The translations under genes were made by a program, and so were the position numbers. The notes under the pieces were generated by a model. It was given only the letters and a program-made list of their open reading frames with translations, was not told where the DNA came from and ran no database searches. Positions 59,068 through 64,000 of a stretch of 64,000 bases of DNA are shown piece by piece. Origin of the DNA: Pyramidobacter sp. YE332 (GTDB lineage: Bacteria; Synergistota; Synergistia; Synergistales; Dethiosulfovibrionaceae); contig NZ_CP133038.1 in the NCBI RefSeq assembly GCF_033060595.1, forward strand, positions 1,302,001 to 1,366,000. The letters run 5' to 3'. The stretch's first letter is position 1, and each line of letters begins with the position of its first letter.

Positions 59068-61449
59068 TTATCTCAGCTTATAGCCCTTTTGTTCAAGCCC
59101 CGAACGAACGCCGTTGTGTTCCTCTTCCACTTCGGCGTCTTTCAGCGTGCGCTCGCCCAGACGGTACGCCATCGAGAAAGCCATGCTGCGGAATCCTTCC
59201 GGCACGCCCTGGCCTTCGTAGACGTCGAAAAGGCGCACGGTGCTCAGCAGCGAGCCGGCCGCTTCGCGGATGTCGGCGATCACCTTGTCGGCGGGCACAT
59301 CCTTGGCAACGAGCATGGAAATGTCGCGGTAGACCGGCGGATAGGCGTTGTTCTTGGCGTAACGCGGCAGCGGCGCGTCCATGAAAGGCTCCACGTCCAG
59401 TTCAAAAGCGTACAGCGGCGTGTCAAGATCGAGCTGAGCGGCGATGTCGGGCTTCAGGCACATCAGATAGCCGACGGTCTTGCCGTCGAACAGGATCTCG
59501 GCCGTCTGGCCGGCGTGCCCGTCGGCGCGCTGCGCCCGGCGGAACGTCAGCGCGGCGTTGCAGCTTTGGGCCAGCGCTTCCACGTCGCCCTTGACCAGCA
59601 TGAAATCCTCTTTCGAGGAGGCGTAGAGTGCGCGTTTTTCCTTGCCGCTGAAGGCGACGCCGCCGATGCGCTCCACCTCTTTGACAGCGCCGTTTCCCGG
59701 CACGAAGACGCGGCCGAACTCGAAGACGCGGACAGGATCGCGCCAGCCGCCGCGCACCGCTTTGCCGACGCCGTCCAGCAGCCCGGGAAGCAGCGAAGGG
59801 CGCATCACCGACATGTCGGCGCTGATCGGGTTGGCCACGACCTTGCATTGGCCGGCCTCGGGATAACGAAGCAGCGTCAGGCTCTCGGGACTGATAAAGC
59901 TCAGCGTCACCGCTTCGGTATAGCCGCGGCCGATCGCCACGGAACGGAGCAGGCGCTGCAGCCGCATGGCCGGACTGAGCGCTCCGGCGCGGTGCAGAAC
60001 GGGGATCGTCGGCTCGATCGCGTCGTAACCGCGGATGCGTCCGACTTCCTCGATCAGGTCCTCTTCGATGGCGATATCGCAGCGGCGTGTCGGCACTTCG
60101 TATTCGGCGTTGTCCCGACCGCCGGCCGCTCTTTCGATGCCGAGGCGCTTCAGGATCGCCTCGGCCCCGTTCATGTCGTCCCAGACGAGGATCTTCTTCA
60201 TCTTTCCCGCCGTCAGAGGCACGCGGGCCGGCCGGATCTCGCCGTTCTGGGCGTAAAGGCTGCGCGAGAAGGCGCGCACGCCGCCCCACCGCTCCATCAG
60301 ATGCAGCGCGTAGTTCATGGCGGTCTCCGTCAGCAGCGGATCGACGCCGCGGGAATAGCGGAACGAAGCTTCGCTGGGGATGCCGAGGCGGCGCGACGTC
60401 TTGCTGACGAAGGGAGCCGCGAAGTTGGCGCTCTCCAGCAGAACGTGTTCCGTCTTGTCGGTGATTTCCGAGTTGAGCCCGCCCATGACGCCGGCCAGCG
60501 CCACGCCGACGCCGCTGCTGGAGATGACAAGGTCGGAGGGCAGCAACTTGTGGGTTTTGCCGTCGAGCGTGACGAGTTCCTCGCCGTCTCGGGCGGCGCG
60601 CACGCCGATGTTGCGCCCGGGCAGGCTGGCCGCGTCGAAAGCGTGCAGCGGCTGGCCGAGGGCGAGCATCGCGTAGTTGGTGGCGTCGACGATGTTGTTG
60701 ATGGGGCGCATGCCCGACATGCACAGTCTCACGCCGGCCTGCAACGGCGCCGGCGCGATCCGGACCGAATCGGCCATGCCGAGGCGGTAGGCGCGGCAGC
60801 CTTCGCTTTCGAGCGTGATCCCTTCGAACGGCAGCGTCCACTCGCCGTCGTAGCCCGGCTTGGGAACGGCGGGCACGTGCAGATCGCACTGCGGGAACAG
60901 CGCGTGGATCTCCAGCGCCGCGCCGAGAACGCTGAGCAGATCGCCGCGGTTCGGCGTCACCGACATGTCGAAGACCGTGTCGTCCAGCCCCAGCCACGCG
61001 CCGGCATCGGCGCCGAGCGGCGCGTCCTGCGGCAGGATGAGGATGCCGTACACGTCGGTCAGATCGGGCACGCCCAGTTCCTTGGCCGACGCCATCATGC
61101 CGGCGCTGTTGAAACCGTCGAAATCGCGATACTCCAGCTCCATGCCGCCGGCCGTCGACGAGCCGGGCGCGAACCAGGGGATCACGTCGCCCACCTTCAC
61201 GTTCGGCGCCGCGGTGACGCAGAGCGGATACTCCTTCTCCCCCACGTCCAGGCGGGTCACTTTCAGACCGGATTTGGTCGGATGCTGCGAGCACTCGACG
61301 ATCTTGGCGATGCGCACGCCCTTGACGGCCGCGCAGGGACGGGCGACCGACTCGATCTCGGTCCCCGTCACCGTCAGCTTCTCGGCGATCTCTTCAAGAG
61401 GCGCGCCGAGCGTGATGAAATCTTTCAGCCAGTTGATGGAGAGCAGCAT
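59068..61449 (-). CDS. pheT: Phenylalanyl-tRNA synthetase beta subunit
   Basis: 793 residues, the usual length. Parts in order: N-terminal tRNA-binding OB fold (VRIAKIVECSQHPTKSGLKVTRLDVGE), B3/B4 editing domain (GCRAYRLGMADSVRIAP, MRPINNIVDATNYAMLALGQPLHAFDA), B5 (TRRCDIAIEEDLIEEVGRIRGYDAIEPTIP) and C-terminal FDX anticodon-binding domain (YPPVYRDISMLV). With PheS it forms the (alpha-beta)2 enzyme that charges tRNA-Phe and removes tyrosine. ATG shares its A with the pheS stop (TAATG). Confidence 0.97.
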   Translation of the reverse strand: MLLSINWLKDFITLGAPLEEIAEKLTVTGTEIESVARPCAAVKGVRIAKIVECSQHPTKSGLKVTRLDVGEKEYPLCVTAAPNVKVGDVIPWFAPGSSTAGGMELEYRDFDGFNSAGMMASAKELGVPDLTDVYGILILPQDAPLGADAGAWLGLDDTVFDMSVTPNRGDLLSVLGAALEIHALFPQCDLHVPAVPKPGYDGEWTLPFEGITLESEGCRAYRLGMADSVRIAPAPLQAGVRLCMSGMRPINNIVDATNYAMLALGQPLHAFDAASLPGRNIGVRAARDGEELVTLDGKTHKLLPSDLVISSSGVGVALAGVMGGLNSEITDKTEHVLLESANFAAPFVSKTSRRLGIPSEASFRYSRGVDPLLTETAMNYALHLMERWGGVRAFSRSLYAQNGEIRPARVPLTAGKMKKILVWDDMNGAEAILKRLGIERAAGGRDNAEYEVPTRRCDIAIEEDLIEEVGRIRGYDAIEPTIPVLHRAGALSPAMRLQRLLRSVAIGRGYTEAVTLSFISPESLTLLRYPEAGQCKVVANPISADMSVMRPSLLPGLLDGVGKAVRGGWRDPVRVFEFGRVFVPGNGAVKEVERIGGVAFSGKEKRALYASSKEDFMLVKGDVEALAQSCNAALTFRRAQRADGHAGQTAEILFDGKTVGYLMCLKPDIAAQLDLDTPLYAFELDVEPFMDAPLPRYAKNNAYPPVYRDISMLVAKDVPADKVIADIREAAGSLLSTVRLFDVYEGQGVPEGFRSMAFSMAYRLGERTLKDAEVEEEHNGVRSGLEQKGYKLR

Positions 61450-62492
61450 TATTCATGCCTCCCGGAAAGAAGATAGGAAACGTCGCCGTCGAACAGCGCG
61501 CGGAGATCCGTCAGTCCGTATTTGAGCATGGCGATGCGGTCGAGCCCCATGCCCCAGGCGAAGCCGTTGTATTTGTCGGGATCGATGCCGCCGTAGCGCA
61601 GCACGTTGGGATGGCACATGCCCATGCCGCCGATCTCGAGCCAGCCGGTACCCTTGCAGATCTGGCAGCGAGCGTCGGAACCGCCGCACTTGAAGCACTC
61701 GATGTCGACTTCCATCGACGGCTCGGTGAACGGAAAGTAGCTGGCGCGGTAGCGGGCTTTCAGCTTCCTGCCGAAAACGCCGTGGATCATCGCTTCCAGG
61801 CAGCCCTTAAGGTCGCCGACGGAAATGGACTTGTCGACAACCAGGCCTTCGACCTGATGGAACATCGGCGAGTGCGTAGGGTCGTTGTCGCGGCGATAGA
61901 CGCGCCCCGGGCAGGCCACGCGCAGCGGCGCGCCCATGTCGAGCATGGCGTGGATCTCCATGCCGGAAGTATGCGTGCGCAGCAATCGGCCGTCGCCGAA
62001 GTAAAACGTGTCCTGCATGTCGCGGGCCGGATGGTGCGGCGGGATGTTCAGCGCTTCGAAGTTGAAGAAATCCGTCTCGATCTCCGGCCCGGTCACGGTC
62101 ACGAATCCCAGCCCTTCCAGGACTTCCAGCACGTCCATCGTCACCTGCACGACGGGATGCGCGCCGCCGTAGGCCCGGCCGCGGAAGGGCTGCGTAACGT
62201 CGACGCGGTCGCGCAGTTCCATCTCGGTCAAGCGACGGCGTTCGAGCGTTTCGATCGCCTCGTCGAGCTGGCTCTGAAACTCGACTTTGGCGCCGTTGAT
62301 GATCTTGCCCATTTCGGGGCGCTCCTGCGGCGACAGCTTGCCCAGCATTTTCTGCAGGCCCGTCATCGCGCCCTTCTTGCCGAAGACCGCGATCCGGCAG
62401 TCGTTCAGCGATTCGAGCGTAGCGCCGTCTTTCAGAACCGACTCGACGACCGCGCGGATTTTCTCTATTTCAAGAGCGATTTCACTGCTCAT
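61449..62492 (-). CDS. pheS: Phenylalanyl-tRNA synthetase alpha subunit
   Basis: 347 residues. An N-terminal coiled coil is followed by class II catalytic core: HPARDMQDTFYF, LLRTHTSGMEIH, motif 2 RVYRRDNDPTHSPMFHQVEGL, and motif 3 GFAWGMGLDRIAMLKYG. A zinc-like CFKCGGSDARCQICKGTGW loop interrupts the core, as in many Firmicutes-type PheS. Located 140 nt after rplT with a hairpin in between. Confidence 0.97.
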   Translation of the reverse strand: MSSEIALEIEKIRAVVESVLKDGATLESLNDCRIAVFGKKGAMTGLQKMLGKLSPQERPEMGKIINGAKVEFQSQLDEAIETLERRRLTEMELRDRVDVTQPFRGRAYGGAHPVVQVTMDVLEVLEGLGFVTVTGPEIETDFFNFEALNIPPHHPARDMQDTFYFGDGRLLRTHTSGMEIHAMLDMGAPLRVACPGRVYRRDNDPTHSPMFHQVEGLVVDKSISVGDLKGCLEAMIHGVFGRKLKARYRASYFPFTEPSMEVDIECFKCGGSDARCQICKGTGWLEIGGMGMCHPNVLRYGGIDPDKYNGFAWGMGLDRIAMLKYGLTDLRALFDGDVSYLLSGRHE

Positions 62493-62556
62493 GATGTTTC
62501 CTCCTTGTCCGTTCCCGTCGAGAACTTCCCGTTCTCAGACAGGCCTCATAAAACAG

Positions 62557-62591
62557 AAGGGCTCCTGTCATTCTGTGACAGGAGCCCTTCG
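62557..62591 (-). terminator. Hairpin between rplT and pheS
   Basis: 15-bp perfect stem GAAGGGCTCCTGTCA (62557-62571) with 62577-62591, TTCTG loop, then TGTTTT on the minus strand. It separates the infC operon from pheST, perhaps with partial read-through. Confidence 0.75.
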
Positions 62592-62631
62592 CTCTCTTCA
62601 TTGAACAGGTTGAAGAGCTCTTCGTCCAACC

Positions 62632-62988
62632 TTACTTGGCCAACGCCTGACGAGCCTGCTCGGCGATGCCGCGGAAGGCTGCCATGTCGTTGACGGCAAG
62701 ATCGGCAAGCATCTTGCGGTTCACTTCGATGCCGGCCTTCTTCAGGCCGTTCATGAAGAAACTGTACGACATGCCCTCCATGCGCGCGGCCGCGTTGATG
62801 CGGGAGATCCACAGGCGGCGGAAATCCCTCTTCTTGCGGCGGCGGTCCTTGAACATGCTGCTCAGGGCGTGCAGATAGGCTTCGCGGGCGCGGCGGTAAT
62901 TGTTCTTCTTATGGCCGAAGAATCCCTTGGTGATGGAAAAAAGCTTCTTGTACTTTCTATCGCTGGAACTGGCTGCTTTAACGCGCAT
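62632..62988 (-). CDS. rplT: 50S ribosomal protein L20
   Basis: 118 residues, standard L20: a very basic N-terminal extension (KAASSSDRKYKKLFSITKGFFGHKKNNYRRAREAYLHALSSMFKDRRRKKRDFRRLWISRINAA) and globular C-terminal part. It is essential in early 50S assembly. In many bacteria L20 also represses infC-rpmI-rplT by binding the leader; see the leader at 63792-63948. Confidence 0.98.
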   Translation of the reverse strand: MRVKAASSSDRKYKKLFSITKGFFGHKKNNYRRAREAYLHALSSMFKDRRRKKRDFRRLWISRINAAARMEGMSYSFFMNGLKKAGIEVNRKMLADLAVNDMAAFRGIAEQARQALAK

Positions 62989-63014
62989 CGATCTTCACCT
63001 CTGAAATTTTGAAC

Positions 63015-63215
63015 TTATTTGCCGGGCATCATCAGACGCAGCATCTCTTCCTGCCCGTTGGCAAGAAGCCCCGCCTGGCGCAGCCGGCGATGTCTCTTGG
63101 CGTTCTTGGTGCTCAGAAGGTGACGACGTCCGTTCTTCTGATACTTGATCTTGCCGTTGCCCGTGTACGAAAAGCGCTTTTTCGCGCCGGAATGAGTCTT
63201 TGCTTTCCAGACCAT
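63015..63215 (-). CDS. rpmI: 50S ribosomal protein L35
   Basis: 66 residues, conserved throughout ([44 protein letters not shown]). Second gene of infC-rpmI-rplT. Confidence 0.98.
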   Translation of the reverse strand: MVWKAKTHSGAKKRFSYTGNGKIKYQKNGRRHLLSTKNAKRHRRLRQAGLLANGQEEMLRLMMPGK

Positions 63216-63242
63216 ACTGACAACCTCCGTAAAATTCGCTTT

Positions 63243-63791
63243 CTATTCTTTACCGTCGCCTCTGGCGGAACCAGGAAGCGGCACAAACAACGCTCTCATG
63301 TAGCGGCCTTCCATGCGCGGCTCTTCGTCCATCTTGCCGACGGCGGCGCAGTCAGCCGCAACGCGGTTGATGACCTCACGGCCCTTGTCCAAAAACGCCA
63401 TCTCTCTGCCGCGGAAGAATATGGACACTTTCACGCGGTGCCCGCTTTCGAGGAACTTGATCACGGCTTTCGTCTTGAAATCGTAATCGTGCTCGTCGAT
63501 CTTGGGACGCATCTTGATCTCCTTGAGCGCCTGCACTTTCTGTTTCTTGCGGGCGTACTTGTCGCGCTTCTGCTGCTGGTAGCGGTACTTGCCAAAATCA
63601 AGGATGCGGCACACGGGCAGATTTCCGTCCGGCGCGACCTCCACGAGATCCAGCTCGCGCTCTTCCGCTGCGGCGATTCCTTCAGCCGGAGTCATGACGC
63701 CCAGTTTCCTGCCCTCGTTGTCGATCACAAGGACCTGCTCGGCGCTGATCTCTTCGTTCACTCTCGGCTCGTCGGACATTTTTTTAGCTAT
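63243..63791 (-). CDS. infC: Translation initiation factor IF-3, probable AUA start
   Basis: 182 residues if translation starts at the ATA at 63791-63789. The ribosome site GGAGGTGA lies 5 nt before that ATA, while the first in-frame ATG (63779) would be 17 nt away, too far. The GTG at 63806 is just ahead of the ribosome site. Rare AUU/AUA starts in infC are known: IF-3 discriminates against them and so represses its own mRNA. IF-3 N-domain (RVNEEISAEQVLVIDNEGRKLGV), linker, and C-domain (KEIKMRPKIDEHDYDFKTKAVIKFLESGHRVKVSIFFRGREM) are complete. Confidence 0.95.
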   Translation of the reverse strand: MAKKMSDEPRVNEEISAEQVLVIDNEGRKLGVMTPAEGIAAAEERELDLVEVAPDGNLPVCRILDFGKYRYQQQKRDKYARKKQKVQALKEIKMRPKIDEHDYDFKTKAVIKFLESGHRVKVSIFFRGREMAFLDKGREVINRVAADCAAVGKMDEEPRMEGRYMRALFVPLPGSARGDGKE

Positions 63792-63948
63792 GTGAGTCAC
63801 CTCCACAAGATTTTGCCGCGATAAAAAAATGAGGAAAGGCCCCGCCTCTCCTCATGCACATTCACATACAGTGTGACCTTACGCATGACCTTGCAGCTGC
63901 CGAAGGGCGCCACCAAGGCGAGAGGGATCCCTCTGCTTCTCTATCGCT
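63792..63948 (-). promoter_or_regulatory. Leader of the infC-rpmI-rplT operon (L20-type attenuator)
   Basis: About 155 nt of untranslated leader with long pairing stretches and a terminator at 63855-63822 just before the infC ribosome site. This is the layout of L20-leader autoregulation in Gram-positive-type bacteria, where excess L20 favours termination. I did not fold the aptamer in detail. Confidence 0.65.
63822..63855 (-). terminator. Attenuator terminator in the infC leader
   Basis: Minus strand ATGAGGAGAGG...CCTTTCCTCAT stem followed by TTTTTTTATC, within the infC leader. Confidence 0.75.
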
Positions 63949-63954
63949 TGTGAG

Positions 63955-63983
63955 AGTATAACACCCGCGGACGATTTGCGCAA
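63955..63983 (-). promoter_or_regulatory. infC promoter
   Basis: Minus strand TTGCGC (63983-63978), 17-nt spacer, TATACT (63960-63955). Confidence 0.7.
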
Positions 63984-64000
63984 GCGCCGACTTCGCGTCT

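Noticed and set aside
63589-63795. Plus-strand ORF opposite infC
   Set aside because: Shadow of infC; serine/arginine-rich with no start signals.
1-64000. CRISPR arrays, prophage modules, toxin-antitoxin or restriction systems
   Set aside because: I found no regularly spaced direct repeats, no cas genes, no phage structural or integrase genes, and no recognisable toxin-antitoxin or restriction pair.

Overview
The window is about 64 kb of GC-rich bacterial chromosome with no plasmid or phage backbone. Gene content (infC-rpmI-rplT-pheST-zapA-cvpA-mutS2 order, ctsR-clpC, S-box-controlled metK, proBA, PucR/GntR regulators, four M20 amidohydrolases, a clostridial-type 2[4Fe-4S] ferredoxin, no respiratory genes) suggests an anaerobic, amino-acid- or peptide-fermenting bacterium. 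My best guess is Synergistota (Pyramidobacter-like). That is an inference from gene style, not from a search.

Layout. 1-1565: two M20 amidohydrolases, the first cut by the window edge. 1.6-8.4 kb: Nudix hydrolase, YchJ-like SEC-C protein, DUF1846 protein, a secreted unknown plus a 58-aa membrane protein, typA, gpsA and ferredoxin. 8.6-10.9 kb: small membrane protein, metK behind a SAM-I riboswitch, yajC. 10.9-15.6 kb: first amidohydrolase cassette (M20 enzyme, two unknown membrane proteins, PucR regulator with a -1 frameshift in its N-terminus). 15.9-19.0 kb: secreted ankyrin/coiled-coil gene broken into three ORFs at poly-A runs. 19.1-27.5 kb: amino-acid binding protein, cca, GNAT/YoaP-like protein, xth, a ProRS-like protein that keeps the editing domain but not the synthetase motifs, and unknown envelope or coiled-coil genes. 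27.7-31.5 kb: MATE-proA-proB. 31.7-39.1 kb: trxA, Crp/Fnr regulator, ctsR-clpC with a CtsR box, plsY, ADP-forming acyl-CoA synthetase-like protein, HU.

39.4-45.6 kb is the most mobile-looking stretch: VOC protein, Rrf2 regulator, a structured repeat, MATE, a GxxExxY gene between inverted repeats, an unusual tRNA-Leu(AAG), a methyltransferase and an ISNCY-like element with a perfect 16-bp target duplication. 45.8-50.3 kb: DEAD-box helicase, a four-CxxCxGxG zinc protein, a 6S-like RNA, HAD hydrolase, DUF218 protein. 50.3-54.9 kb: second cassette (GntR regulator, second copy of the structured repeat, IS5-family element, two membrane proteins, M20 enzyme). 55.2-64 kb: tRNA-Arg, tRNA-Gln, mutS2, cvpA, zapA, a coiled-coil gene, pheT, pheS, rplT, rpmI and infC with an AUA start and an attenuator leader.

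Two unrelated cassettes share one plan: regulator, two small polytopic membrane proteins and a cytosolic M20 amidohydrolase. They look like uptake-and-hydrolysis units for N-acyl amino acids or peptides. The other points of interest are the ProRS-like protein, the dispersed structured repeat with compensatory changes, the tRNA-Leu(AAG) and the cluster of -1 frameshifts at 15.6-17.0 kb.
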